Shown: positions 47,214 to 56,595 of the stretch, piece after piece
Layout: each line of letters begins with the position of its first letter
How positions within the stretch are numbered: the first letter of the stretch is position 1
Assembly: GCA_020026435.1 (NCBI GenBank)
Contig: JAHHQK010000007.1
Coordinates: 9,157 to 73,156 of the forward strand
DNA: 64,000 bases
Direction: 5' to 3'
DNA from: Alistipes sp.
GTDB lineage: Bacteria; Bacteroidota; Bacteroidia; Bacteroidales; Rikenellaceae
Position numbers and translations under genes: made by a program
The notes under the pieces: model-generated
What the model was told of the DNA's origin: nothing
Seen by the model: only the letters and a program-made list of their open reading frames with translations
Databases searched by the model: none

Positions 47214-47627
47214 ATGGAATTAAGAGAAATTTTGGCCATCTCCGGCCAGCCCGGACTTTATAAGTTTGTAGCGCAGTCGATGCGTGGAGTGATTGTCGAG
47301 TCGTTGGTTGACGGTCGTCGTATGAACGCTGCGGCCTCGTCGAAGGTGAGTGCTCTGACCGAGATCTCGATGTTCACCGAGGGCGACGACATTCCGCTGG
47401 CCGAGGTCTTCACCAAAATTTACACCCACTACGAGGGCAAAGAGGCCATCTCCCACAAGGAGTGCGCCGAGAAGTTGCAGGCAGCCTTTGCTGAGGTGCT
47501 TCCCGAGTATGACCGCGAGCGTGTACACGTGTCGGACATCAAGAAGTGCTTCGCATGGTACAACCTTCTGGTCAAGGCCGGATTCACCGAGTTCAAGACC
47601 GGTGACGAGGAGGCTCAGGAGGAGTAG
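47214..47627 (+). CDS. DUF5606-domain protein
   Basis: 137 residues. The opening LREILAISGQPGLYKFVAQS and VIVESLVDGRRMNA are the DUF5606 hallmark in Bacteroidota, followed by a helical C-terminal part (EYDRERVHVSDIKKCFAWYN) seen in the same family. Cytosolic; role unknown. It lies 21 bp after the lipoprotein gene and ends before a strong terminator. Confidence 0.85.
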   Translation: MELREILAISGQPGLYKFVAQSMRGVIVESLVDGRRMNAAASSKVSALTEISMFTEGDDIPLAEVFTKIYTHYEGKEAISHKECAEKLQAAFAEVLPEYDRERVHVSDIKKCFAWYNLLVKAGFTEFKTGDEEAQEE

Positions 47628-47713
47628 TCTCACTGCGGCTTATCCGCTGATGAGCGGAACCCGAAAGTGAATCTGTCTGAGGAGGGGCAGTTGGCCTCCG
47701 ACCTTGGATAGCG

Positions 47714-47762
47714 GCACGAAAAAAGAGGTGATCCCGTTTGGGGGTCACCTCTTTTTTTGTGC
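47714..47762 (+). terminator. Terminator after the DUF5606 gene
   Basis: A long stem GCACGAAAAAAGAGGTGA...TCACCTCTTTTTTTGTGC, with an eight-base core (AGAGGTGA / TCACCTCT) and a T run. It can act in both directions. Confidence 0.85.
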
Positions 47763-48586
47763 TTCCGAGAGTAGAGGTTTTCTTGAAGCGGTTCCCGGAT
47801 TATGCCCTACGCAATGGACACTTGCCGCAGTTTCCCTTCCCCGAATGGGGAGAAGGGTCGTGATTGAGGGGCTCAAGGTCAATGGGCGGATGGTCGGCAC
47901 CGAGGTGTATATGCTGAGTTGCTATTGACTTGGGGGCGATATGCTCCCTCTCTCCTAAAAGTTACCTCCAACGCCCTCGGACCGTTGTAACCTCTGCTCT
48001 ACACACGCGGGCGGAAACAGAGGAGCATTTCCTTCTGTCAAGATGTTGGGACATCCTCTCGATCATGGGTGTCTTGTCGTTGTGGCATAGGGATTGTCTT
48101 TTGACGCTTTGCGCGATGGGCCGCCCCGTAATCCATGTTGATGCTCCTTTTTGCGGCCGCCCTACCCATGACCGTGCAGGGTGCCAGGGAAAGTGGTCGT
48201 GATGGGGCGTGTGATACCGTTGGTGGAGAATCATGACACCGCGCCGACGGTCGGGGCGGGACATCAGCAGGAGCGGCAATCGGATGTCGTCGCACGACGA
48301 GCGTCTGTCCCATCTTCGGGCGTACGAGCCGTTCCGTGAGTGCAATAGCCTTCTTTTTGAGCGCGTGAGCCGCATTGTGACGGCGTTGTTTGTCTATCCC
48401 GTGGGTGGCGGCAGATATTTGATACGTTGCGGCAGGTTGCAGCAGGTCTCTCTGGACTTCCCATGCAGATGCACCACCTTTTGCCGTCCTAATACCCCGC
48501 CCTTGCCTGCCGACGTTGGAGTCCCTAAATCCCATTTGTTGCCCTCTGCCCTTTCCGAGCCGAGCTCTCTTCACGCCTTAAAAAAT
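47763..48586. other. 824-bp stretch with no supported gene
   Basis: Open frames up to 178 codons exist (for example 48038-48574 on the minus strand), but they are rich in Arg, Pro and Ser like shadows of GC-rich DNA, overlap each other on both strands and show no family pattern. No RNA gene was recognised. The stretch may be decayed sequence. Confidence 0.5.
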
Positions 48587-48624
48587 AACGGGGAACGGTT
48601 CTTCCAAAAGAACCGTTCCCCGTT
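48587..48624 (-). terminator. Terminator of the C1 peptidase gene
   Basis: A perfect 17-bp stem (48587-48603 with 48608-48624, core GGGGAACGGTTCTT) with loop CCAA, followed on the minus strand by TATTTTTTAAG. Confidence 0.9.
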
Positions 48625-48648
48625 GGAGGTGTCTACCTGCCTGTCGGA

Positions 48649-50043
48649 TTACTCCTCCTCGGCGAACATCGGATCCCATGCGGGGCAGGCGATGGGCTTC
48701 TGCTCCAGGATCTTGAGGGTCTCGGCGGGGATGAATCTCTTCTCCACCACCAGACGGAACATATACTCGTTGAACCACTCGTCGGTCATGATCAGGTGGC
48801 CCTTGTATCCGGCTTCGACGCCCCAGCTGTTTTCGACCATCCACTTGGTGGGCTTGCCCTCCTTGTCCAGGTCGACGGCCATCATCGTCATGGCGTGGCT
48901 CGAACCGCTGTCGAACGACTCCACACGCTGCTTCTTGTCCATCGTGAACGAAGTGCCCATGAGCGACCCGTAGTCGAAGTTGTTGATGTCGAGCAGGCCG
49001 CGCTTGCTGTCGAGGAACTTGCTCACGTCGCAGCTGAAGTACATCATCACGTTGTTCTTCAGCGACTCGATGCCGATCTGCTTGATCTCCTCGATCGGGA
49101 GGTTGATGTAGGTCCAGTTGTGGCCGTCGTAGACGTGGCGGTCGAAATCAATGGTGTAGAGCTTGTGGTACTCGCGCGAAGGGTCGTTCATCAGCATCAC
49201 ATAGTTGCCATTCAGGTCGTTGCCCAGGTATTCCTTGTAGAACGACTGCGGGGTGTAGGTGCGGCGGTCGACCACCTTGCCCGATGCGTCGACACGCGTC
49301 CACTCGAACTCCTGCACCGGCTCTCCGAATGCCAAAACCAGCATGCGGTAGATCTCGCCGAGCATCTCGACCTTCTTGGCCTCCACATCCGAAGCCTTGG
49401 TCTTCCTGGGCATCTCGCGCAGTTGGAGACCCTGCTCGCGGAGCTTCGTGGTGATGAGTTTGGCGATCATGCGGGTGTTCTCCGAGGAGAAGGTCTCGGG
49501 CATGACCTCTTTGGGAACGACACCGTATTTCTCGATCAGGTCGGATACACCGGTGAACTGACCGCCGTCACTCAAGGGGTGCTGGAACAGCCACTGTACC
49601 ATCTTGTCGTCCAGGGGTTTTTCGCGAGTGTCGATCACGCCCTGGAGGAAGAGGTTGGATTTCTCCAGCTGGTCGTAGAAGAACGAGTAGCACTGCGAGA
49701 ACTCCAGCTGGGAGAGGTTGTGCTGCTTCATGGCCTGGGCGCGCAGGACGTTGAGACCCGTGAAGAGCCAGCAGCGGCCCGAGGATTTCTGGTCGGTGAT
49801 ACCCTTCGATTCGACCTTGTAGGTGAAGTGGGTATCCATGCCCTTGCGGTTCTCCTGGTTGATGGCCAGGGTGGCGATGTTGGTGCTTCCGATGGCGTTT
49901 CTCAGGGCCTTGTCGGAGGCGTTGCCCACGTAGGAGGCCTGGAGTTTCGACATGATTTCGGGGGTAATTCCGCCGCTTTGGGCGAATACGGCGCTTCCCG
50001 TGAAGAGGAGGCCGGCGGTGAAAAGTACGGATCTCAGTTTCAT
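48649..50043 (-). CDS. Secreted C1-family peptidase (aminopeptidase C-like)
   Basis: 464 residues from MKLRSVLFTAG, with a signal peptide ending SAVFAQ. The catalytic Cys is in QKSSGRCWLFTGLNVLRA, His in SGSSHAMTMMAVDL and Asn in MVENSWG, as in bleomycin hydrolase/PepC. Unlike cytosolic PepC it is exported; homologues of this secreted type are common in Bacteroidales and may cut dietary or host peptides. A longer open frame upstream is leader DNA. It is flanked by its own promoter box and terminator. Confidence 0.93.
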   Translation of the reverse strand: MKLRSVLFTAGLLFTGSAVFAQSGGITPEIMSKLQASYVGNASDKALRNAIGSTNIATLAINQENRKGMDTHFTYKVESKGITDQKSSGRCWLFTGLNVLRAQAMKQHNLSQLEFSQCYSFFYDQLEKSNLFLQGVIDTREKPLDDKMVQWLFQHPLSDGGQFTGVSDLIEKYGVVPKEVMPETFSSENTRMIAKLITTKLREQGLQLREMPRKTKASDVEAKKVEMLGEIYRMLVLAFGEPVQEFEWTRVDASGKVVDRRTYTPQSFYKEYLGNDLNGNYVMLMNDPSREYHKLYTIDFDRHVYDGHNWTYINLPIEEIKQIGIESLKNNVMMYFSCDVSKFLDSKRGLLDINNFDYGSLMGTSFTMDKKQRVESFDSGSSHAMTMMAVDLDKEGKPTKWMVENSWGVEAGYKGHLIMTDEWFNEYMFRLVVEKRFIPAETLKILEQKPIACPAWDPMFAEEE

Positions 50044-50109
50044 AATGTTTGTAAGGGTTGTTTGTTCTGTCATTCTTTCTTCGGAGCACTCTTGCCCGCG
50101 ATAGCTTGG

Positions 50110-50172
50110 CAAAGATAACATTTTCCCGTGAAAATCCGTCTTTTCGGCCCGAAAACTTTGCTTTTCGGGCCG
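50110..50172 (-). promoter_or_regulatory. -7 box and upstream hairpin of the C1 peptidase gene
   Basis: TATCTTTG on the minus strand (50110-50117), 66 bp before the ATG. Just upstream is a perfect 11-bp inverted repeat, CGGCCCGAAAA / TTTTCGGGCCG (50145-50172), which could be an operator. Confidence 0.45.
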
Positions 50173-50335
50173 GTGGAGGGGGATGTCGGACGCGCCCTCC
50201 CGCCGAAATCCGCCTCCCTCCGCAGAAAACTGCCCCTCCACCGAAAACTGCTTCTTCCTGCCGGGAACCGCCCCGTTCATCGAAAATCATCCCCTCTCAC
50301 TGAAAACCGTTCGTCCGCCGAAAACCGCGGGGTGG
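50128..50335. repeat. Degenerate ~19-bp periodic repeat
   Basis: A GAAA/GGAA core recurs at 50130, 50151, 50205, 50225, 50243, 50264, 50282, 50302 and 50320, mostly 18-21 bp apart, with surroundings close to CCGAAAACnGC followed by a C/T-rich half. It fills the spacer between the C1 peptidase and the symporter genes. Confidence 0.5.
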
Positions 50336-50420
50336 GGCGGCTGCATCCGATTGGTGGGCCTCCGGCAGGTGGAGAGGGCGGACTTCGACGGGCGGAGGAG
50401 CGGAAAAACTCATTTTGTGC

Positions 50421-50451
50421 TTGTTTCTGCGCCGACGTTTTTTTACCTTTG
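50421..50451 (+). promoter_or_regulatory. Promoter of the symporter gene
   Basis: TTG (50421-50423), 20 bp, TACCTTTG (50444-50451), matching TAnnTTTG, 21 bp before the ATG. Confidence 0.55.
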
Positions 50452-50472
50452 TAGATCGAAATCAGAAATACA

Positions 50473-51918
50473 ATGTCTCCCATCCTGGTTATAATCACTG
50501 CTTTGGCCTATATCTCGGTGCTGTTCTTCGTGGCATGGCGCTCGGGACGCAAGGCCGACAATGCAGGCTTCTTTTCCGGTAATCGCCGCACGCCGTGGTA
50601 CTTGGCCGCCTTTGCCATGATCGGGGCGGCGATGTCGGGCGTGACGTTCATTTCGGTGCCGGGGTCGGTCCTTCGGGACGGATTCTCCTATATGCAGATG
50701 GTGCTGGGCTTCACCGTCGGCCAGTTTGTGGTGGCCTATGTGTTGATCCCGGCCTTCTATCGCCTGAAGGTCGTCTCGCTCTACGAATACCTCGACGATC
50801 GTTTCGGCGTATGCTCCCACCGTACGGGAGCCTGGTTCTTCTTCATCTCGAAAATGCTGGGCGCGGCGCTGAGGGTCTATGTCGTCTCGGCCGTGATGCA
50901 GCTGCTGGTTTTCGACCGCTACGGCATACCGTTCTGGATCAATGCCTTGGTGACGATGGCCTTCGTGTGGCTGTACACACGGCAGGGGGGTGTCAAGTCT
51001 CTCATCTGGACCGATATGCTCAAGACGGCGTGTCTGATTGCGAGCCTCGTGCTCTCGATCGGCTTCATCATCCGCGGTCTGGACCTTACGCCGGGAGAGG
51101 CCCTCGCGGCGGTGCGTACCTCGCCCATGTCGCGCGTCTTTTTCTTCGACGATCCCTCGTCGGCCTACTATTTCTGGAAGAAGTTCGCCGCGGGAGTGGT
51201 CATGCTCATCGCCATGACGGGCCTCGACCAGGACATGATGCAGCGCAATATGAGCTGCCGTTCGTCGCACGACGCTCAGAAAAATATCATCCTCACGGCC
51301 GTAAGCCAGATCTTCGTCATCCTGCTGTTTCTCGTCCTGGGCGTCCTGCTCTACCTCTATGTGGACCACGCGGGACTGACCCTGCCCGAGAAGAGCGACC
51401 AGGTGTTCTCGCTGGTGGCCGTCAACGGAGGACTGCCCGTGGCGGTGGGGATTCTGTTTGTCGTGGGCCTTGTGTCGAGTACCTACTCGGCCGCGGGGTC
51501 GGCTTTAACGGCCTTGACGACCTCCTTTACGGTCGATATTCTCTCGGCCACACGCCTCGGGGACGAGACGGCGTTGACGCGGACGCGCCAAAGGGTTCAT
51601 GTGGCTATGGCCCTGGGTATGGCCCTGCTGATCCTGGTGTTCGAGTACTGGACCGACGACAGCGTCATCAACCTGGTCTATAAGGTGGCCTCCTATACCT
51701 ACGGTCCCTTACTCGGGATGTTCGCCTTCGGGCTCTGCTGCCGCCGCCGTGTGCGCGACGGGTGGATGCCTCTGGTGGCCGTCATTGCGCCCGTGATGAG
51801 CGGACTGCTCCAGGAGTGGAGTCGCGAGCGGTGGGGCTACGAGATCGGATTTGAACTGTTGATTTACAATGCGGCGTTCACCATGGCGGGAATGCTGCTG
51901 CTGAGCAAGAAAAGATGA
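50473..51918 (+). CDS. Sodium:solute symporter (SSS family)
   Basis: 481 residues with about 13 helices. FFSGNRRTPWYLAAFAMIGA and the MSGVTFISVPG region belong to the first broken helix of the LeuT-like fold; GLVSSTYSAAGSALTALTTS is the eighth helix with the sodium-binding Ser/Thr pair. The substrate cannot be read from sequence; sugars, sialic acid or amino acids are usual. It overlaps the next gene by 4 bp (ATGA), so import and the surface/periplasmic golvesin-like protein may be linked. Confidence 0.92.
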   Translation: MSPILVIITALAYISVLFFVAWRSGRKADNAGFFSGNRRTPWYLAAFAMIGAAMSGVTFISVPGSVLRDGFSYMQMVLGFTVGQFVVAYVLIPAFYRLKVVSLYEYLDDRFGVCSHRTGAWFFFISKMLGAALRVYVVSAVMQLLVFDRYGIPFWINALVTMAFVWLYTRQGGVKSLIWTDMLKTACLIASLVLSIGFIIRGLDLTPGEALAAVRTSPMSRVFFFDDPSSAYYFWKKFAAGVVMLIAMTGLDQDMMQRNMSCRSSHDAQKNIILTAVSQIFVILLFLVLGVLLYLYVDHAGLTLPEKSDQVFSLVAVNGGLPVAVGILFVVGLVSSTYSAAGSALTALTTSFTVDILSATRLGDETALTRTRQRVHVAMALGMALLILVFEYWTDDSVINLVYKVASYTYGPLLGMFAFGLCCRRRVRDGWMPLVAVIAPVMSGLLQEWSRERWGYEIGFELLIYNAAFTMAGMLLLSKKR

Positions 51919-54902
51919 AAACCAAATTATTATACACACTGATTCTGCTGCTCGGGTGGGGTGTGGGCTTTGCGGCCAAACCCGAGATCGGCTACCGTAC
52001 ACGCAAAGAGATGGGAGCGATGCTCACGCGCATCGTGGAACGCGAGGTGGTGAAGGCCCCCGTGCAGGTGACGGCCATCAAGGCGTCGAAAAAGCTGGTG
52101 ACGGTCTATACCTCGCGGACGATGTCCTATTACCCTTTCCGCGAGGCCTCGACCCGCGCCATCTACGACTCGATCCGCGCCATGCTGCCCCCGCAGTATG
52201 CCCGGGCACGTATCGAGGTGATTTCGGACCGCTGCGAGATCAGCTCGCTGGTCCCGTTGGCCTACCGTACGCGCACCTATAAGCGCAAGAAGGATATCCC
52301 GGTGCATTTCACCAATCGGGCCGAGCGTCCGTTGCTGACGCGCCTTTCGACCGTGGCCCCTCCGACGCAGGGACTTCTGGGCCGCCATATCGCCCTGTGG
52401 CAGAGCCACGGGCGCTATTTCGACCAGAAGCGCAACTGCTGGCGCTGGCAGCGCGTACGCCTGTGGGAGACGTGCGAGGATCTCTATACGCAGAGCTATG
52501 TGTTGCCCTACCTGGTGCCGATGCTGGAGCAGGCGGGGGCTTGCGTTCTGCTGCCGCGCGAGCGTGATGTGCAACTCCACGAGGTGCTGTGCGACAACGA
52601 CGACCCTTACAGCGGCTACCGCGAGGAGGGTGCATGGCAGGAGGGCGGCCGCGGATTCGCCCACCTGAGGGAGGTCTACCGTACGGGCGAGAATCCCTTC
52701 CGCGAGGGTACGGCCCGCCGCACGCTCTCGACTTCGGGACGCGAGACCGCCTCGGCCGTGTGGCGTGCCGGAATCCCCGAGCGGGGCGAATATGCCGTCT
52801 ATGTGAGCTACGAGTCCCTGCCCGAGAGCAGCGACGATGTGTGCTATACGGTCCGCCATGCCGGCGGTGAGAGCCGCTTCGAGGTCAATCAGACGATGGG
52901 CGGCGGCACGTGGATCTGCCTGGGCAAGTTCCTCCTGGAGGAGGGCGAGCAGGATGTGGTGATCCTCTCGAATGTCTCGCGGCGCGGGGGACGGGTCATC
53001 TCGGCCGATGCCGTGAAGATCGGCGGCGGCTACGGCAACATCATGCGCCGTACCGATCCCTCGCAGCAAGAGGGCGCGAAGGCGGAGTACCTTGAGGAGA
53101 CGAGCGGTTATCCGCGTTTCTGTGAGGGGGCGCGCTACTGGTTGCAGTGGGCGGGCTTCGACGAGAAGGTCTATGCCGGAAAGGACCACATGGATGATTA
53201 CAAGGAGGATTATATGTCGCGTGCCCACTGGGTCAATGCCCTGATGGGCGGATCGGAACGCCTGCCCGACTCGGTGGGTCTGCGGATACCGATCGATATG
53301 GCCTTTGCGTTCCACTCCGACGCCGGAGTCAGGGACGGCGACGAGATCGTCGGCACGCTGGGTATCTTCTATACGCGCCAGAACGAGGGCTGCTTCGAGG
53401 GCGGGGCAAGCCGTTTCCGCTCGCGCGACCTCACGGATATGGTGATGACGCAGATCGTGGGCGACATCCGCCGCGGCTTCGAGCCGGAGTGGAACCGTCG
53501 CGGACTGTGGAACCGCTCCTATTACGAGGCCCGTGTGCCGAGTGCCCCGACCATGTTGCTGGAGCTGCTCTCGCATCAAAATTTCGCCGATATGCGCTAT
53601 GGCAGCGACCCGCGCTTCAAGTTCTTCGTGAGCCGTGCCGTCTATAAGGGCATCCTGCGCTACATCAGCTCGCAGTACGGCACACCCTATGTGGTGCAGC
53701 CCCTGCCGGTGGAGTCTTTCTCGTCGGAATTTGTCGGCGAACGCACCGTAAGGCTCAGCTGGACGCCCGTGCTGGACTCCCTGGAACAGACGGCCGTGCC
53801 GACGGGCTATGTACTCTATACGCGCCGCGGTGAGGGTGGCTTTGACAACGGACGCTATGTCGGGGAGCCGACCTGCGTCGTGGAGCAGGAGCCCGACGAG
53901 GTGTACAGCTACCGCGTGGCGGCCGTCAACGAGGGTGGCGAGAGCTTCCCGAGCGAGACGCTGGCCGTGTGCCGTGTGTCGCAGGAGCGGGGCCGCGTGC
54001 TGATCATCAACGGCTTCGACCGCGTAAGCGCTCCCCACAATGAGAGGTGCGATACGCTGGCGGGCTTCTATCATACGTTCGATGGAGGTGTGCCCGACCG
54101 CCGGGACATATCGTTTGTGGGCAGTCAGTATATCCACGATCTGAAGATGGCCCGATGCGAGAATGACACAAAGGCCCTGGGAGCATGCCGCAGTGATGCC
54201 GAGACCGATGTCATCGGCGGCAATACGTTCGATTACCCCTACCTCCACGGCCGCTCGATCGCCCGGGCCGGGTATTCGTTCTGCTCCTCTTCGGCCAAAA
54301 GCGTGGAGCGGGGCGAGGTGCGTCCCGACCGCTACGATGTGGTGGATCTGATCCTGGGCAAGCAACGCTCGATCCGGGTGGCGCGCGGTGTGCGCGGCGT
54401 GGAGTTCCGGGCCTTCACCCAACCCATGCAGCGGGCCTTGCGCCAGTTTGTGGGCGGGGGTGGATCGCTCCTGGTGTCGGGCAGCTACATCGGTTCGGAT
54501 TTGTGGAAGGGACTGGATGCAACGGAGGCGGACCGCCGCTTTGGCGAAGAGGTCCTGCACCTGAGCTTCGACTGCATGAAGGCCGTCCCCCGCGGCCGCG
54601 TGCGCATTACGACTCCCCTGGCCGTCTTCTCGCGCGGTGAATACCGCTTCCGCGAGCAGCCCACGAGCGAGGACTACGGGGTGGAGTCCCCCGAGGCCTT
54701 CATCCCCTGCGGTGAACACTCCACGGTGGCGATGCGCTATGCCGACGGAGGAAAAGCCGCCGCCGTGGTCTCGACCGACGGGGGAGGGGTGTTCGTCATG
54801 GGATTCCCCTTCGAGACGATCTCTTCGGAGGAGGGGCGCGACCGTCTGATGCGGGATCTGCTGCGTTTCTTCGACCGGAGCCGTAAAGTCGGAAATCGTT
54901 AA
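51915..54902 (+). CDS. Golvesin-like, FnIII-containing exported protein
   Basis: 995 residues with a signal peptide ending VGFAA. About residues 150-290 and 430-610 resemble the two halves of an N-acetylmuramoyl-L-alanine-amidase-like fold (GRHIALWQSHGRYFDQ..., FAFHSDAGVRDGDEIVGTLG..., MLLELLSHQNFADM). A golvesin-type domain is inserted at about 290-380 (AVYVSYESLPESSDDVCYTV). A fibronectin type III domain follows at about 640-740 and a C-terminal alpha/beta domain at about 745-990. Homologues are often mis-named xanthan lyase. A peptidoglycan- or glycan-cutting role is inferred; active-site residues were not confirmed. Confidence 0.75.
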   Translation: MKTKLLYTLILLLGWGVGFAAKPEIGYRTRKEMGAMLTRIVEREVVKAPVQVTAIKASKKLVTVYTSRTMSYYPFREASTRAIYDSIRAMLPPQYARARIEVISDRCEISSLVPLAYRTRTYKRKKDIPVHFTNRAERPLLTRLSTVAPPTQGLLGRHIALWQSHGRYFDQKRNCWRWQRVRLWETCEDLYTQSYVLPYLVPMLEQAGACVLLPRERDVQLHEVLCDNDDPYSGYREEGAWQEGGRGFAHLREVYRTGENPFREGTARRTLSTSGRETASAVWRAGIPERGEYAVYVSYESLPESSDDVCYTVRHAGGESRFEVNQTMGGGTWICLGKFLLEEGEQDVVILSNVSRRGGRVISADAVKIGGGYGNIMRRTDPSQQEGAKAEYLEETSGYPRFCEGARYWLQWAGFDEKVYAGKDHMDDYKEDYMSRAHWVNALMGGSERLPDSVGLRIPIDMAFAFHSDAGVRDGDEIVGTLGIFYTRQNEGCFEGGASRFRSRDLTDMVMTQIVGDIRRGFEPEWNRRGLWNRSYYEARVPSAPTMLLELLSHQNFADMRYGSDPRFKFFVSRAVYKGILRYISSQYGTPYVVQPLPVESFSSEFVGERTVRLSWTPVLDSLEQTAVPTGYVLYTRRGEGGFDNGRYVGEPTCVVEQEPDEVYSYRVAAVNEGGESFPSETLAVCRVSQERGRVLIINGFDRVSAPHNERCDTLAGFYHTFDGGVPDRRDISFVGSQYIHDLKMARCENDTKALGACRSDAETDVIGGNTFDYPYLHGRSIARAGYSFCSSSAKSVERGEVRPDRYDVVDLILGKQRSIRVARGVRGVEFRAFTQPMQRALRQFVGGGGSLLVSGSYIGSDLWKGLDATEADRRFGEEVLHLSFDCMKAVPRGRVRITTPLAVFSRGEYRFREQPTSEDYGVESPEAFIPCGEHSTVAMRYADGGKAAAVVSTDGGGVFVMGFPFETISSEEGRDRLMRDLLRFFDRSRKVGNR

Positions 54903-54921
54903 TATATTTATATATAGAGTC

Positions 54922-55371
54922 ATGTCATTAGAAAAGAGTATTTCAAAGGGCATCATGGAGGCCATGAAGGCTAAGGATGCCGTGCGTCTGAGCGCATTGC
55001 GCAATGCCAAAAAGTACATCATTGAAGCCAAGACGGCAGTCCACGGCATCGACGAACTCCCGGACGAGGAGGTGCTGAAGATCCTGGGCAAACTGGCCAA
55101 GCAGGGTACGGATTCGGCTGCGATCTTCGCCGAACAGAACCGTCAGGATCTGGCCGATGAGGAACTGGCCCAGGTGGCCGTGTTCAAGGAGTTTCTGCCG
55201 GCCCAGTTGTCGGACGAGGAGCTGACGGCCGAGATCGGGAAGATCATCGCCCGGACGGGTGCCACGTCGATGAAGGAGATGGGCAAGGTGATGGGCATTG
55301 CCTCGAAATCCCTGGCCGGAAGAGCCGAGGGACGTGCCATTTCGGCCAAGGTCAAGGAGTTGTTGTCTTAA
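54922..55371 (+). CDS. GatB/YqeY-domain protein
   Basis: 149 residues, all helical. KAKDAVRLSALRNAKKYIIEAK, LPAQLSDEELTAEIGKII and MGKVMGIASKSLAGRAEGR are typical of YqeY, the stand-alone form of the tRNA-binding tail of GatB. It may affect tRNA-dependent amidation; the role is unsettled. It follows the golvesin gene by 19 bp and precedes the transporter by 30 bp. Confidence 0.93.
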   Translation: MSLEKSISKGIMEAMKAKDAVRLSALRNAKKYIIEAKTAVHGIDELPDEEVLKILGKLAKQGTDSAAIFAEQNRQDLADEELAQVAVFKEFLPAQLSDEELTAEIGKIIARTGATSMKEMGKVMGIASKSLAGRAEGRAISAKVKELLS

Positions 55372-55401
55372 AGGAAAGATCTTTACATAAGATTGGAATC
55401 T

Positions 55402-56322
55402 ATGCGTGGAGCTGAGTTTTTTCGACGCAATATGAGGACGATCGCCATGCCGCTGTCGATGGTGGTCGGTGCCCTGTTGTGCCGTCCCGTGGCGGCATTT
55501 GAGGCCTGGACGGGGAATATGGTGACCCCGACCCTGATTTTCCTGATGCTTTTCATTACGTTCTGTCGCGTGAAGGTGGAACAGATGCACCTCTCGATGA
55601 TGCATCTGTGGCTGCTGCTCTTGCAGATGGCGGCCTCGGTGGCGATCTATGCCCTGTTGTGGACGGTCGATCCGCTGTTGGCCCAGGGCGGCATGATCTG
55701 TGTGCTGGCTCCCGTGGCAATGGCGGCCGTCGTTATTGCGGGTATGCTGGGGGCGAGTGTTCCCTCGATGGCCACTTACAGCCTGTTGTGCAACATGATG
55801 GTGGCACTGTTCGCCCCCGTGATGCTGGCCTTCACGGGTAACGGCACCTGCACCTTCCTCCAGATCCTGGCCCGCATCGCCCCACTGCTGATCATGCCTT
55901 TCGCCACGGCCCAGATCTGCCGCGTAGTCATCCCCGGGACGGCGGAATGGATCGGCAACCACGGTCAGATGTCGTTTTATATCTGGTTACTGTCGCTGAT
56001 CGTGATTATCGGCCGTACCACCTCCTTTATGTTGGACCTCAGCAACGTGTCGCCCTGGACCGAGATCCTGCTGGCGGTGGTGGCCCTGGTCATCTGCCTG
56101 GCGCAGTTCAAGGCGGGACGTATGCTCGGCCACCGCTACGGCGATCCTGCTGCGGGCGGTCAGTCGTTGGGACAGAAGAATACGGTGCTGGCCGTGTGGA
56201 TGGCCCAAGCGTTCCTCGACCCCATCTCGTCGATCGCCCCGACGGCCTATATCGTCTGGCAGAACTTCGTCAACAGCTATCAGCTGTGGCGTCGCGATCA
56301 GCAGTTGCGCCACGTGGGATAG
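55402..56322 (+). CDS. BASS-like transporter
   Basis: 306 residues from MRGAEFFRRNMRT; a TTG start three codons earlier is less likely. About nine to ten helices. Sequences such as TPTLIFLMLFITFCRVKVEQ and ASVPSMATYSLLCNMMVALFAPV resemble the bile acid:sodium symporter (BASS/ArsB-like) fold with its crossover helix. The substrate is unknown. Possibly co-transcribed with the YqeY gene. Confidence 0.75.
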   Translation: MRGAEFFRRNMRTIAMPLSMVVGALLCRPVAAFEAWTGNMVTPTLIFLMLFITFCRVKVEQMHLSMMHLWLLLLQMAASVAIYALLWTVDPLLAQGGMICVLAPVAMAAVVIAGMLGASVPSMATYSLLCNMMVALFAPVMLAFTGNGTCTFLQILARIAPLLIMPFATAQICRVVIPGTAEWIGNHGQMSFYIWLLSLIVIIGRTTSFMLDLSNVSPWTEILLAVVALVICLAQFKAGRMLGHRYGDPAAGGQSLGQKNTVLAVWMAQAFLDPISSIAPTAYIVWQNFVNSYQLWRRDQQLRHVG

Positions 56323-56529
56323 CCGTCTGAGTCTGTCTGAGGACGGGAGACCCCTCCCCGGAGGAGATGCCCTCAGCCGATTGCCTGGAGGGGGCTTGTG
56401 CTTGACGTGAGTATTTCCATGTTGAGGCGGAATGTCCGATGTGGGGGCAAGTGGCATATTGATGCCTTTCCCGATTTGAGTGGGGACGCATTCTTTAAGA
56501 AGGAAGAGGGTAAAAACCTCTTTCAAAGG

Positions 56530-56572
56530 AAATCCCCCCTGTTGCAGTTATCTGTAACAGGGGGGATTTTGT
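56530..56572 (+). terminator. Terminator between transporter and ligase genes
   Basis: Perfect 14-bp stem AAATCCCCCCTGTT / AACAGGGGGGATTT with a T-rich end, between convergent genes. The 200 bp before it show nothing else. Confidence 0.85.
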
Positions 56573-56595
56573 GTGTTTGTTGTTGATGCACAACC

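Noticed and set aside
48038..48574. A 178-codon minus-strand ORF
   Set aside because: Arg/Pro/Ser-rich, overlapped by frames on both strands, no recognisable motif and no promoter.
51930..55100. A 1056-codon open frame on the minus strand opposite the golvesin-like gene
   Set aside because: It is a shadow caused by GC-rich codon use; it has no family pattern, and the plus-strand protein has a signal peptide and recognisable domains.
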